Part shown: positions 26,617-35,026 of the stretch, in pieces
How the letters are laid out: the number at the start of each line of letters is the position of its first letter
Numbering within the stretch: position 1 is the stretch's first letter
NCBI RefSeq assembly: GCF_003994465.1
Contig: NZ_RZNX01000001.1
Coordinates: forward strand, 1,000,915-1,064,914
From: Paenibacillus zeisoli
Lineage (GTDB): Bacteria > Bacillota > Bacilli > Paenibacillales > Paenibacillaceae
Direction: 5' to 3'
DNA: 64,000 nt
Program-made: the position numbers and the translations under genes
Notes under the pieces: generated by a model
Database searches by the model: none
What the model saw: the letters and a program-made list of their open reading frames with translations, nothing else
Told to the model about the DNA's origin: nothing

Positions 26617-26780
26617 ATTTCCACCCTTCTGTATACAAATTGATCTACTATGTACTTGAGAAAGTCTATCTCAATCTTAATGATGGTCATATGATTTATA
26701 TCATATTATTCCCACCTGCTAAGTTGTATTTAAGATTATATTTTAAAATTCCCAATCTGTCCATATGCTGGATAATAACC

Positions 26781-26833
26781 AAAAAAAAAAAGATCACACA
26801 GCACTCAAAAATTTTGAGAGCCATGTGATCTTA
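26781..26833 (-). terminator. Terminator after tRNA-Leu
   Basis: On the minus strand AGATCACATGGCTCTCAAAA / TTTTGAGTGCTGTGTGATCT with a run of more than ten T. Confidence 0.85.
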
Positions 26834-26853
26834 ATTCGTTACTTAAATTAGAA

Positions 26854-26939
26854 TGCCGAGGACCGGGATCGAACCGGTACGGTAGTCACCTACCGCAGGA
26901 TTTTAAGTCCTGTGCGTCTGCCAATTCCGCCACCCCGGC
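26854..26939 (-). tRNA. tRNA-Leu (anticodon UAA)
   Basis: 86 nt with a long variable arm, as in class II tRNAs. Acceptor GCCGGGG/CCTCGGC plus discriminator A, T-loop GGTTCGATCCC, anticodon loop CTTAAAA. CCA is not encoded. Confidence 0.96.
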
Positions 26940-27121
26940 GTAATTACGCCGTTTCATGCCGATAAGTCATTATACAATATTTAGCGACGAAATAGATCAT
27001 AACATGCTGCTTGCTAATATGTCAACAACTAGCTGTAAAGGTTTGCTTTTATAGAAATGTATGAACTACCTCTTTCCTCACATAATAAATGAATATTGCA
27101 CAACCATTAAAGGAGGCAACC

Positions 27122-27910
27122 ATGAATAAATGGCGGACAATAGCCCTGTCCCTGATCCTAAGTACTGCCGCTATCTCAGTTACGGGAACTTTAGCGGAGG
27201 CTCAAGGAGCTCCGATGGGACGGGATTATTATGAACCCCGGGGCGAAATCGTATGGGAGGTTCCTACCGAGGACAAGGTGGTTGCTCTTACTTTTGACGA
27301 TGGGCCAGACCCCAAGCAGACTCCTGTCATTCTAGATCTTCTCGAGCAATATCAGGCAAAGGCCACCTTCTTCGTGATTGGTAACCGGGCTGTCCAGAAT
27401 CCCGATCTTCTTAAAGAGATGAATCGAAAAGGGCATGAAATCGGGAATCACACCTATTCTCATATGTATTTCAATGCTAGAAATTCAGCACAATTATTCG
27501 ATAAAGAAGTCACGCGAGCCGAAGAGTCGATATATAATGCTACAGGGAAGCATTCCGTCTTGTTCCGCCCGCCAGGCGGATTTTACAATAAAAACATCGT
27601 CACTTCCAGCCATAATAAAGGCTACCAAGTCATTCTTTGGTCTTGGCATCAGGATACACGAGACTGGGCAAAGCCCGGCGTCAACCGAATTGTGAACAAG
27701 GTACTTGGCAATCTTCGTAGCGGGGATATCATACTTATGCACGACCATGTGGAAGGCAGCTCCCAAACCACTCTCGCACTAAAGACTATTCTGCCGGAGA
27801 TCCAAAAACGCGGTTTTCGCTGCGTTACCGTCAGTGAGCTTATGAAGCATCAGAAGCGGGCCCAACCTGTTAAGGATTTACATGACAAGGGCAGGAAGAC
27901 AGGCTTGTAA
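27122..27910 (+). CDS. Secreted polysaccharide deacetylase (CE4 / NodB domain)
   Basis: Start at 27122, 6 bp after AAAGGAGG. 262 residues: signal peptide (about 1-27), then the five NodB motifs TFDDGPDPKQT, HTYSH, RPPGGFYN, WSWHQDTRDW and LMHD with metal-binding Asp-His-His. It should remove N-acetyl groups from a cell-wall polysaccharide, most likely peptidoglycan muramic acid or GlcNAc; the PdaA-like length and spore-former context make a role in spore cortex or wall modification likely but unproven. The C-terminus is basic. Confidence 0.9.
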   Translation: MNKWRTIALSLILSTAAISVTGTLAEAQGAPMGRDYYEPRGEIVWEVPTEDKVVALTFDDGPDPKQTPVILDLLEQYQAKATFFVIGNRAVQNPDLLKEMNRKGHEIGNHTYSHMYFNARNSAQLFDKEVTRAEESIYNATGKHSVLFRPPGGFYNKNIVTSSHNKGYQVILWSWHQDTRDWAKPGVNRIVNKVLGNLRSGDIILMHDHVEGSSQTTLALKTILPEIQKRGFRCVTVSELMKHQKRAQPVKDLHDKGRKTGL

Positions 27911-27917
27911 ATAAGGC

Positions 27918-27941
27918 GCGGGCCATGAAGGCCCGCTTGTT
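27918..27941 (+). terminator. Terminator after deacetylase
   Basis: GCGGGCC-ATGAA-GGCCCGC followed by TTGTTCT. Confidence 0.8.
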
Positions 27942-27960
27942 CTCTGTCTCGTAAACAGTC

Positions 27961-28236
27961 TCAGATCCACAAACCGCGAGTAATAATGACCAGAAGAATG
28001 AACAGTACAAGAATATATCCCGAGGAAGCCCAGATTCCTGGGGAAGGCGCTGGAGTGTGACACGCAGACTGAACATATACGGGCGGACAATGATGATAAG
28101 GAGCTCCGTGCATGTGCATAGGCTCATTGTCGTATCCATGCATAGGAGATGTGTAAGCCGGACTTTGCATAGGTGCACCGTATCCCATACCCATTTTGTG
28201 GTTCTCTGACATTCCCAAAGCACTATTGTTCATCAT
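27961..28236 (-). CDS. YjcZ-like small spore-type membrane protein with His/Met-rich head
   Basis: 91 residues. The C-terminal segment SGYILVLFILLVIITRGLWI is the single hydrophobic helix of YjcZ-type sporulation proteins; the head is rich in Met, His, Pro and Tyr (MHMHGAPYHHCPP). AAGGAGGAG precedes the ATG. A second, much shorter protein with the same helix is encoded at 44335-44439, on the other side of the tailocin locus. Likely spore-coat or forespore-membrane associated; metal binding by the head is only a thought. Confidence 0.75.
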   Translation of the reverse strand: MMNNSALGMSENHKMGMGYGAPMQSPAYTSPMHGYDNEPMHMHGAPYHHCPPVYVQSACHTPAPSPGIWASSGYILVLFILLVIITRGLWI

Positions 28237-28355
28237 TAAATAACTCCTCCTTGATAGTTGACTTACCCTACCTTATGCCCGCTGGTGCCCGGGTGGCTGG
28301 GTGTACGCCCCTGTGGAGGAAATTAATTGCGGATGAGAGGGACGAGCCCCTGAGG

Positions 28356-28631
28356 TTAATCCTTTGTATTACCTGGTCGATTCTTGCCGAGTTCAAACAA
28401 TCCCGTTGCACTGAGGCCAGCTAGTCCTCCTGCCCATAGGCGCAGGGTCAGATTAAGGTCTGTAAAAGGGAACGATATCCCGCCAACAATGAGGCCGATC
28501 CCTAGACCAAGCACCGGAAGCAGATTCTTTTTCACATTAACTGTCCTCTTCATCAACTGAACTCCTGCCAACACAAAAACGGTCAACACCGAAGCAAAGG
28601 CCAGAACTACGATTAGATTTGCATTCTCCAT
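28356..28631 (-). CDS. Phage-type holin
   Basis: 91 residues with two to three hydrophobic segments (IVVLAFASVLTVFVLAGVQLM; LLPVLGLGIGLIVGGISF; LWAGGLAGLSATGLFEL) and a charged tail, fitting the phage_holin_5_2 group. It is the last gene of the tail locus, starting directly after the endolysin stop, and should permeabilise the membrane to release the enzyme and particles. Confidence 0.8.
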   Translation of the reverse strand: MENANLIVVLAFASVLTVFVLAGVQLMKRTVNVKKNLLPVLGLGIGLIVGGISFPFTDLNLTLRLWAGGLAGLSATGLFELGKNRPGNTKD

Positions 28632-29318
28632 TTAATGTTTATCCTCCCCTCTTGCATTGAGTAACCCACCGCGGTATAGAACAGTTAGTACCCGATAAAA
28701 GTCCTCACTGCCGCCCTTAGGTGTGTCAATTAACCCGGCTTCATATGCCGATTTCACAGCCATCTCAGCCCATTTAGGTATCTCGCTGCTGTGCAGTTTT
28801 TCCAGCTTCGTGATGCGGTCGGACTGGGCATTTACTGTGTCCTTAAGTTCATCAAGTTCATTCATTTCTGCTGCGGTCATTCCGTCATCATCTCCCTTTA
28901 GATTTTTAACTATGGGCACGCATTCAAGCTTCTTGTCGGTTCCATAACCTTTGTACGGATACTCCAAATGCGGCTTGTCCCAGCTGCCTTTCCAGTCGCC
29001 TCCCCACTTGAATCCAAGTCGTTTGGCTTCGCTAACAGCCCTCTGGATGTCTGCCCGGTAGTAGGCGTTGTAGTCAGCACCACCAGCTTCAGATACAGGT
29101 ACAAAGTCCAGAGCTTGGCCTACCAAATGCCAACTCTTCAGGGTATGACTCGATCCGTTCTTTACATATTCAGCCTGCTTCTCCTTCGTCCGGATCGTCT
29201 CGGTAATAAGGATATCTATGTTGTTATCCAAGCAAAATTGGTACCATTTATAAGCTGCCATGCGGGTATTTGGGGACAAGTTATCCAAATTGGTCCGGTT
29301 CCGTCTGTCATATCGCAT
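28632..29318 (-). CDS. Endolysin: M15-family L-Ala-D-Glu/D-Ala peptidase
   Basis: 228 residues without a signal peptide. The catalytic part has the M15C/CwlK pattern: ITETIRTKEKQAEYVKNGSSHTLKSWHLVGQALDFVPV (zinc His and Asp in SxHxxGxAxDF-like form) and WDKPHLEYP as third ligand. The C-terminal third (about 145-228) is a coiled coil plus a small helical repeat with PKWAEMAVKSAYEAGLID, resembling cell-wall or S-layer-like binding helices. It lies between the XhlA-like and holin genes. Confidence 0.85.
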   Translation of the reverse strand: MRYDRRNRTNLDNLSPNTRMAAYKWYQFCLDNNIDILITETIRTKEKQAEYVKNGSSHTLKSWHLVGQALDFVPVSEAGGADYNAYYRADIQRAVSEAKRLGFKWGGDWKGSWDKPHLEYPYKGYGTDKKLECVPIVKNLKGDDDGMTAAEMNELDELKDTVNAQSDRITKLEKLHSSEIPKWAEMAVKSAYEAGLIDTPKGGSEDFYRVLTVLYRGGLLNARGEDKH

Positions 29319-29326
29319 TGTTGCAC

Positions 29327-29722
29327 CTACTTTCCAAGAAACATATTTGCCACCATTACTCCCACGGTAATTCCAATTACGTACTTAAGTAGATCGAGCC
29401 ACATTTTGCGTTCGGCGCTGCTATCTTTGCCTGCCTGTTGGAGCAGGGTGAATATCTTGCTTTCCAATGAATCGAACTTGGCCATAATCGCGCTGAATTG
29501 AATTTCCATTTTTATCGTGGACTCTTTAATCTGGTTGATACTCTCATCATGCCTGTGATCGTTCTCTTCCAGGAGCTTGATTTTGGTTGTCGTGCTGATG
29601 CTCTCGGCTGCTAGTCGGGTAAATTCATTGGACAGTGCTGCAAGCCCCTTCTCGACCCCTTCGAGCCTTTGGATAACTACATCCTTAGTCCCTCCCTCTT
29701 TATCTACTTTCCCGTCGGTCAT
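29327..29722 (-). CDS. xhlA: XhlA-like lysis protein (coiled coil + C-terminal TM)
   Basis: 131 residues: a long hydrophilic coiled coil (about 15-105), then one membrane helix at the C-terminus (LLKYVIGITVGVMVANMFLGK). This is the layout of XhlA of PBSX, which works with the holin in cell lysis, though this copy is longer. GAGGAGG precedes its ATG; first gene of the lysis group, just downstream of a terminator. Confidence 0.75.
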   Translation of the reverse strand: MTDGKVDKEGGTKDVVIQRLEGVEKGLAALSNEFTRLAAESISTTTKIKLLEENDHRHDESINQIKESTIKMEIQFSAIMAKFDSLESKIFTLLQQAGKDSSAERKMWLDLLKYVIGITVGVMVANMFLGK

Positions 29723-29762
29723 AAATTAGCCTCCTCTCTCTATGTGAAAATGGTTGTTTAAA

Positions 29763-29792
29763 GAAAAGAGCCCCCGGATCGGGGGCATAAAA
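29763..29792 (-). terminator. Terminator between tail-fibre and lysis genes
   Basis: GCCCCCGG/ATC/GGGGGC hairpin; minus strand continues CTCTTTTCTTT. Lysis genes would need read-through or their own promoter. Confidence 0.75.
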
Positions 29793-29816
29793 ATACGCCT
29801 TGGGGCGTTGTCTCTG

Positions 29817-29939
29817 TCAAATGCTTCTTACGGTCATATTCTGCTTACCTTCGGCAGATAGGATTACGTCAATTTCAGCTTTATATTCAGGGTACAATAC
29901 ACAATGATAGCTTATTGCATTTTTCAGCATAATACTCAT
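29817..29939 (-). CDS. Possible 40-residue ORF
   Basis: An ATG frame of 40 codons (starts MSIMLKNAISYHC, has EIDVILSAEG) fills most of the 294-bp gap between the 30017 gene and the lysis terminator. It begins 2 bp after the stop of another tiny frame, and I see no good ribosome binding site. It may be a real small phage protein or the remnant of one. Nothing else is seen in this gap. Confidence 0.25.
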   Translation of the reverse strand: MSIMLKNAISYHCVLYPEYKAEIDVILSAEGKQNMTVRSI

Positions 29940-30016
29940 TGCTAAAATGCAACGCCATGATTACTCAGCCCTTTCTGGAGTAACAGGAAGTCAACAACTT
30001 CTTGCGTTGTTTCCAA

Positions 30017-30235
30017 TTAGGCTCTTAGCACCCCTACTTCACTAGGTGGAATGTCTTCCAATATAACTTGATGCGGATCGAATGAAACATCTATCCCGAT
30101 ACCATCGATCATCTTAATTCTTTTCGCTTCTGGGATTTCTATCTCAAGAAAAGGTATCCCACTCGGTACGTGATAGTCCCCGGTAATCATAGAAACCACA
30201 TAGCCTTTGGCATCATGTACAAGTAATGTTTTCAT
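30017..30235 (-). CDS. Small tail-module protein, unknown
   Basis: 72 residues from the second ATG at 30235 (8 bp after GGAGG; the first ATG at 30241 is too close). Strand-rich, soluble, sequence MKTLLVHDAKGYVVSMITGDYHVP. Many phage fibre clusters end with such small proteins, possibly chaperones or fibre-tip partners. Not recognised. Confidence 0.65.
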   Translation of the reverse strand: MKTLLVHDAKGYVVSMITGDYHVPSGIPFLEIEIPEAKRIKMIDGIGIDVSFDPHQVILEDIPPSEVGVLRA

Positions 30236-30249
30236 CTTCATTCCTCCTT

Positions 30250-30831
30250 TTATTCAAAAGCAATCCAATTATATTGTATATTTCCTGCCCATACAGGTAG
30301 TTGAAACGTCGTAGCGGTAACGGATAGATTACCAGTCTCTATAAAGTCACTCAGATAACCCGATGTTTGTGTTGAACTATATGCGGCAGTTACAATACAC
30401 CACCCAGTACCTGCCCCCATATAATAATCACCCAAATAACTTTGATATACCGTCATGTAGGTACTGTTTGATGCAAATAGCATAATCGCTTTAGGTTTAA
30501 AGGTAAGTCCAGCTACACTCACATAAGGCAATGCGACTGGCGCGCCACCGCCTACCATATTAAATGATATACCGGGTTGAATGGATGTAGTTATTCCAGA
30601 TACAAACTGTCTTCCTGTTCCTACATAAGTACCCAACACCCCAAAAATATCTACCCCACTCTTAATATTCGCTGCTATTAGATCAGCATCACCCTTCACC
30701 GTAATCTGATCATAATTATCCGCAGGCATTATCTGGTCTGATACTCCGGGAACAATAATTTTAGGAGGCTGCGCCACGCCTGTCCCGTCTATCCGATTTA
30801 TGTCCAGTCCGTAACTATCTAACATCGGCAT
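30250..30831 (-). CDS. Tail-fibre / receptor-binding candidate
   Basis: 193 residues. The N-terminal part contains DADLIAANIKSGVDIFGVLGTYVG, a motif frequent in Bacillota phage fibre proteins; the rest is Gly/Ser/Thr-rich beta structure with aromatic residues (MTVYQSYLGDYYMGAGTGW), as in carbohydrate-binding tips. It is the third and last fibre-like gene and so the best candidate for deciding target range. RBS GAGGTGAG. Confidence 0.65.
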   Translation of the reverse strand: MPMLDSYGLDINRIDGTGVAQPPKIIVPGVSDQIMPADNYDQITVKGDADLIAANIKSGVDIFGVLGTYVGTGRQFVSGITTSIQPGISFNMVGGGAPVALPYVSVAGLTFKPKAIMLFASNSTYMTVYQSYLGDYYMGAGTGWCIVTAAYSSTQTSGYLSDFIETGNLSVTATTFQLPVWAGNIQYNWIAFE

Positions 30832-30832
30832 C

Positions 30833-31141
30833 TTAGCTCACCTCACGGCCACTAATATAGTAGGTAAGAGCTGAAGCTGTGCCGGCCAGTCCAGTGATCG
30901 TCTCCCCTGCATTCAGAATCTGGTCCAGGAACGGAATAGTGATTGTATCATTGGCCTTGATCTTATGCTGGTAGATCACCTCTGTCCCTGCCAGCAAAAG
31001 TGTAACTGTGGCATCTGTGGCCGTCTTATTGCAAATAGTCAGTGCCTTGAGAAATGTCGTGGTAGAAGCCGGTACTGTGTATACTGTAGTGCTCGCAGTC
31101 CCGAATATGCCTTTTCCTAATCTTTTACTTACATCTGGCAT
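30833..31141 (-). CDS. Small beta-rich tail protein
   Basis: 102 residues, strand-rich (VYTVPASTTTFLKALTICNKTATDATVTLLLAG). It resembles small jelly-roll phage tail proteins and directly abuts the genes on both sides, so it is translated with them. Possibly a fibre collar or adaptor; not firmly assigned. Confidence 0.6.
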   Translation of the reverse strand: MPDVSKRLGKGIFGTASTTVYTVPASTTTFLKALTICNKTATDATVTLLLAGTEVIYQHKIKANDTITIPFLDQILNAGETITGLAGTASALTYYISGREVS

Positions 31142-31501
31142 TTATAGAGCCCCCCATCTATTTACTTGGTCTGTGTAATTCTTAGCGTTCGTCTCGGCTG
31201 CACCAGCTGCCATTACCCCTGCGCTCCCCCGATCATATGCATCCTTCACCGCCTTCTCCGTAGCCGCCAATGATTCACTAGTTCCGCTTGTGGAGCTGGA
31301 AAGCTGGACCTTCCCCTTGGATGTAAGGGTAGCATCTGGAATGTCAATTTTGATATTCCCTAGATCTGTCTGTACTTTTCCAATCGCACCATCAATCTTG
31401 TCCCAGTTCTGATTAAGCATCGTATCGATGTTGAACGTATCATTTCCGTCTGTTGCTGGATTCTTTTTCAATAAGTTTAAATTGGGTGTGCTGCTAGCCA
31501 C
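31142..31501 (-). CDS. Tail-fibre N-terminal type protein
   Basis: I start at the GTG at 31501, 8 bp after AGGAGG. 119 residues: SSTPNLNLLKKNPATDGNDTFNIDTMLNQNWDKID, a pattern common at the baseplate-attaching end of Bacillus/Paenibacillus tail fibres, followed by ATLTSKGKVQLSSSTSGTSESLAAT, the usual fibre shaft repeat. It is much shorter than phage fibres, so the receptor domain must be on another protein (30250 gene). Overlaps the XkdU-like gene by 8 bp. Confidence 0.75.
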   Translation of the reverse strand: MASSTPNLNLLKKNPATDGNDTFNIDTMLNQNWDKIDGAIGKVQTDLGNIKIDIPDATLTSKGKVQLSSSTSGTSESLAATEKAVKDAYDRGSAGVMAAGAAETNAKNYTDQVNRWGAL

Positions 31502-32075
31502 GGAATACACCTCCTGCAAATTTAGATAATGGAATGTTCTCCAGCTCATTAATCTTGATAACTTCGTGAAGATCGCGGATTAGCATGTAACTGAACTCAT
31601 ACTCCACCGCCATATGTGCTGGCTTGATCTCCTCGATTACAGCCTTGAGATCGTCCAGATTTGGCGGGATGCCAATCGTATCTATAAACTGGATGGTAAA
31701 AGAATACTTCGCAGGCTGGAACGTTACGTTCACTTGCCCACCGTCATACGACTCGGCTACACTTTTCACTAGATGACCTGTGAAACTTCCGGCTCCTCTT
31801 AATCTTGACTCAACTAGCGCACGGCGCTGATCAATAGGCTTATCCGGCTCTGTCCGAATGCCGAGCTCAGACTCCCATCTACCCAGTCCCCATGTGGCGG
31901 TTCTGACGAAGAATTGATTGAGCGTCTCATCCATAGCCGCGAAGAGGGAGTCTAACTCGGCCCCTTTTGCATCCATATCCGCCTTAATGACTCTTGAGGT
32001 CGCATAGTAATCAGGCAAATAGGACAGCATTTCCTCCCCCCGCCTGCTTCTCATCACCAGCTCATTCACCCACAT
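31494..32075 (-). CDS. xkdU: XkdU/YmfQ-like baseplate protein (DUF2313)
   Basis: 193 residues; LSYLPDYYATSRVIKADMDAKGAELDSL ... VRTATWGLGRWESELGI ... QRRALVESRLRGAGSFT is the DUF2313 pattern. This protein family follows baseplate J in nearly every contractile tail cluster and forms part of the inner wedge. Its 5' end overlaps xkdT by 14 bp; internal starts at about 32054 or 32030 are also possible. Confidence 0.85.
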   Translation of the reverse strand: MWVNELVMRSRRGEEMLSYLPDYYATSRVIKADMDAKGAELDSLFAAMDETLNQFFVRTATWGLGRWESELGIRTEPDKPIDQRRALVESRLRGAGSFTGHLVKSVAESYDGGQVNVTFQPAKYSFTIQFIDTIGIPPNLDDLKAVIEEIKPAHMAVEYEFSYMLIRDLHEVIKINELENIPLSKFAGGVFRG

Positions 32076-33183
32076 TCACCGTCCCTAGCACCGCAACCTT
32101 TCCCTGAGGGATCTCTAGATTGGTATTACTCACTCCATTAATGGTCAGGTCTGCATAGTCAATAATGGATGAGAGATCCAGCAAGACTGCTGCAATTCTT
32201 GTGTAGCGGACAAGCGGATCGGTAAAGGCGACCGTCTTCAGGTAATCCCGAATTCCTTTTTCAATCATCGTCTTCACATTCGCAAGTATAGAACCGCCAG
32301 CCAGCGTCAGCTTGACACTGATATTTAGGGGCACTTCTTCCGCAGCCATGACAGTAACCACGGCTCCCGCCGGTGCTGCTCCTTGACCTTGCCCATCCTG
32401 AGTCGGATCAATATAATGCTGAACGGCTTGGACCACCTCTGAACCAGCTGCCCTTTTCTCTGAATCTAGCAGGTAAATGCCCACGGTTCCCGGACCTTTC
32501 CAGAGGGACTGAACCTGCACCCCACCTACTCCCGGCTGTTCAAAAGCCCACTGGCGATACTGTGCCTTATTCCCGCTGGTCCCTGGGCTGCGAACCTTCT
32601 CGAGAAAACGCGCAAGCAAAGACTCATCCGATTCGATATCTGCACCGCCTCTTGTCTCGATTTCATTCGTAACAGCGCTGATCCCGCTAACCGACGAGGT
32701 CATCACGGTAATCGTTCCTCCTGGTACATTCCCGTTCTTGCCTGCGACTACCGCCCTTACTGGGACTGAACCAAGGCCATCCTCGCCCAGTACAACATCT
32801 CTATTAGTGGCAAAATCAATCGAGTTCTCCCCCGATATTTCATCCGCAGGTGTAGCCACTATCGTTCCAGATGGAATCAAGCTTCCAGGTGTTCCAGTAA
32901 AAATAACCGTACCTGCAGCCGGCGCAGCTTCCCGCCTCACTACCCCATGCTCCGCGCAGCGAAGATCCAGATAATCGCCATAAGCGGTCGCTGCGAACCC
33001 GCGATTCAGCATCTGCTGTGCCCATAATGCAGCCTCGGACAGCATGAATGCGGCCGGAGCAGCCGCATCCCACATGAAAGAACCTTCCGAAATATCAATA
33101 TCGGAAGGCACTCTGGCCAGCATGCGCTGCAAAATATTTTCTTCAGTCTGATCCTCCAAATATAAAGGCAATTCGCCCATCAT
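32062..33183 (-). CDS. xkdT: Baseplate J-like wedge protein (XkdT)
   Basis: 373 residues with the baseplate_J signature: GDYLDLRCAEHGVVRREAAPAAGTVIFTG, PSGTIVATP..., DESLLARFLEKVRSPGTSGNKAQYRQWAFEQPGVGGVQV. It is the main wedge component linking hub to fibres. Start overlaps the stop of the XkdS-like gene (ATGA-type). Confidence 0.92.
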   Translation of the reverse strand: MMGELPLYLEDQTEENILQRMLARVPSDIDISEGSFMWDAAAPAAFMLSEAALWAQQMLNRGFAATAYGDYLDLRCAEHGVVRREAAPAAGTVIFTGTPGSLIPSGTIVATPADEISGENSIDFATNRDVVLGEDGLGSVPVRAVVAGKNGNVPGGTITVMTSSVSGISAVTNEIETRGGADIESDESLLARFLEKVRSPGTSGNKAQYRQWAFEQPGVGGVQVQSLWKGPGTVGIYLLDSEKRAAGSEVVQAVQHYIDPTQDGQGQGAAPAGAVVTVMAAEEVPLNISVKLTLAGGSILANVKTMIEKGIRDYLKTVAFTDPLVRYTRIAAVLLDLSSIIDYADLTINGVSNTNLEIPQGKVAVLGTVNVGE

Positions 33184-33638
33184 ATCACCACGTTTCCCTG
33201 TAAAGTTACTTGTTCGTCCCTGATACTAGACACCCTGCAGCTGAAAGAGCAGTTATCCCCCAGCCAATTGAATTCGAATCCATCCACTCGTTCGGTACGG
33301 CTGTCCGTGAGCAAAGCCTCCTGAACCATTCTCTGAATCTCACTCTCATAGACAGCTCTCTGAACGCCGGAACCGATCAGACCTTCCAATTCATGGCCAT
33401 AGTCACGAGAGTAGATTATATACTTGTATCGTGCGGTTAGAATCGTCTTCATACACCACTGAATCCAGGCTTCCTTCTCGTCCGCTTGCACGATTTTGCC
33501 TGTAGGGGTAATCATAAATTCTCCCGCATTGAAATCAAATTTCCAGCTCCGTCCAAACCGAGTCGTAGTTCCTGCCTCGGCTTCCTGCATAATCTCAGAC
33601 TCTGTGAAATCTGCATTTACAGGAAATAGATTAGGCAT
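33180..33638 (-). CDS. xkdS: XkdS-like baseplate protein (DUF2634)
   Basis: The ATG at 33638 is chosen for its spacing from AAGGTGGTGA; an upstream GTG exists at 33644. 152 residues with TRFGRSWKFDFNAGEFMITPTGKIVQADEKEAWIQWCMKTILTARYKYIIYSRDYGHELEGLIG, typical of gp25/DUF2634 baseplate proteins that start sheath polymerisation. Order XkdR-XkdS-XkdT is that of PBSX. Confidence 0.88.
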   Translation of the reverse strand: MPNLFPVNADFTESEIMQEAEAGTTTRFGRSWKFDFNAGEFMITPTGKIVQADEKEAWIQWCMKTILTARYKYIIYSRDYGHELEGLIGSGVQRAVYESEIQRMVQEALLTDSRTERVDGFEFNWLGDNCSFSCRVSSIRDEQVTLQGNVVI

Positions 33639-34038
33639 TCCCACTCACCACCTTGCACATAACAATTACATCCTGGCCTCCATTTAGGCGAAGGGCAAGC
33701 ACCCGATCTCCGGGCCGGAGACCTTGTCGCACATTCAATAACGTCTTCTCAATCTCTGCCTCGTGAAAAAGAAACCTTCCCTCTCCACCAACCATTCCGC
33801 CACTTCCATCCCGCAGACCTTCCACAGTACCTGCAAGTGTGAATTCCGGAAGAACTAAGTTCCCCGGAAGCTCCGCCACCAAAAAATCCTGAATTTCATG
33901 CTTGAAGTCATCCAGTTTTAGACCTGATGGTGTTAGGGTGGCCAAGACCGGCCCCACTCCGCTCAATGCCTGCTTGGTATGGGATATCATAGCGGTGTTA
34001 ACAAGAGAGGCCAGCGTTCCATAAGTATCTTCACTCAA
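33631..34038 (-). CDS. xkdR: XkdR-like baseplate/spike protein (DUF2577)
   Basis: TTG start at 34038, 7-8 bp after AGGAGG; the frame extends upstream to 34074 but only inside xkdQ. 135 residues, ending in an OB-like strand pattern GLRPGDRVLALRLNGGQDVIVMCKVV. In PBSX-like tails this member lies between the hub XkdQ and XkdS and may supply the central spike. Confidence 0.8.
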   Translation of the reverse strand: MSEDTYGTLASLVNTAMISHTKQALSGVGPVLATLTPSGLKLDDFKHEIQDFLVAELPGNLVLPEFTLAGTVEGLRDGSGGMVGGEGRFLFHEAEIEKTLLNVRQGLRPGDRVLALRLNGGQDVIVMCKVVSGNA

Positions 34039-35026
34039 GATAAAACCTCCTTCTAACATCATCCATTGCAGCAAGCTCCAGAGTCATCGTGCCTCCATTC
34101 TTCAGTTCCCGGCTGACAGAAGTCACAATTAGGCGCTCCCCGCTGACCATAACTGCGTCCCCTGCCCTGATCGTGTTCACATCAAGAGAAGTCACGGTCA
34201 GTGAATGCTGGATACCTGCCAGCTTGCTTTTAGCCAAGATTTTGGCGGCAGCTTCCGTCTTAACAGCGTCGTCCTGGACAATTTTCAGCAGCGTGCCAAG
34301 TTTATCAGTCTGACCTTTCACCCTAGCCAGCACTTTAGATGGAACTTCCTCGCTGCCGCTTTCCGAAGAACCGATGACCTTCACCTCGGTCACAGCTCCC
34401 TCCAAGGATCTGGATTGCCCCACTTCTGTATTGAAATCAAGCTTATAGACCACAGCGTTACTGCCTAATTTGTGCAAAATAAGACCGCTCGGCGTCATTC
34501 TCGGATGGAACAGCCCACCCCCAAGCTTTGCCGTCTCTCTAAGATCACTGGTCATCATCGAATAGATGGACTGGGCCCGGTACATGGCACGTCCTAGCTT
34601 TGTCTTCGTATTCGGCATGTCTTTATGCAGTGGAATATTCCAGTGCTGCGCATATTTCTTCATTCGTTCGTCGGCAGACTGCCCTTTGGGGAACAGGTAT
34701 TCATCCTCTGAACGATCCAGATAAATCGTCTTATCGTATACCGTTAGCGTAAGCCGCTTGGGGCTTCCCGAGCTTTCACACTCCCAGATCACTCCGGGCT
34801 GAAGAAGGTACACCAGGCCTTTACCTCCATAGGGCACACCACTAACACGAATATCCTGCCCCGGTTCAATCGCAGGCAGGCTTGAATGGACTATAAGACT
34901 AATTGTTGCCTGGTAGGCAATCTGATCTAGTGAATCCCTGAGTGAAATACTTTCCACCAGCGGGGTAAGGTCATACTTATTCTGCAAAATAACTTTGTAA
35001 TTGGCCTCACTACCTACGCTAGTCAT
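34031..35026 (-). CDS. xkdQ: XkdQ-like hub protein (gpD/gp27 type)
   Basis: 331 residues. The pattern YKVILQNKYDLTPLVESISLRDSLDQIAYQATISLIV and IRAGDAVMVSGERLIVTSVSRELKNGGTMTLELA is that of the tail hub that seats the tube on the baseplate. It overlaps the LysM gene by 4 bp (ATGA), indicating coupled translation. Confidence 0.88.
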   Translation of the reverse strand: MTSVGSEANYKVILQNKYDLTPLVESISLRDSLDQIAYQATISLIVHSSLPAIEPGQDIRVSGVPYGGKGLVYLLQPGVIWECESSGSPKRLTLTVYDKTIYLDRSEDEYLFPKGQSADERMKKYAQHWNIPLHKDMPNTKTKLGRAMYRAQSIYSMMTSDLRETAKLGGGLFHPRMTPSGLILHKLGSNAVVYKLDFNTEVGQSRSLEGAVTEVKVIGSSESGSEEVPSKVLARVKGQTDKLGTLLKIVQDDAVKTEAAAKILAKSKLAGIQHSLTVTSLDVNTIRAGDAVMVSGERLIVTSVSRELKNGGTMTLELAAMDDVRRRFYLE

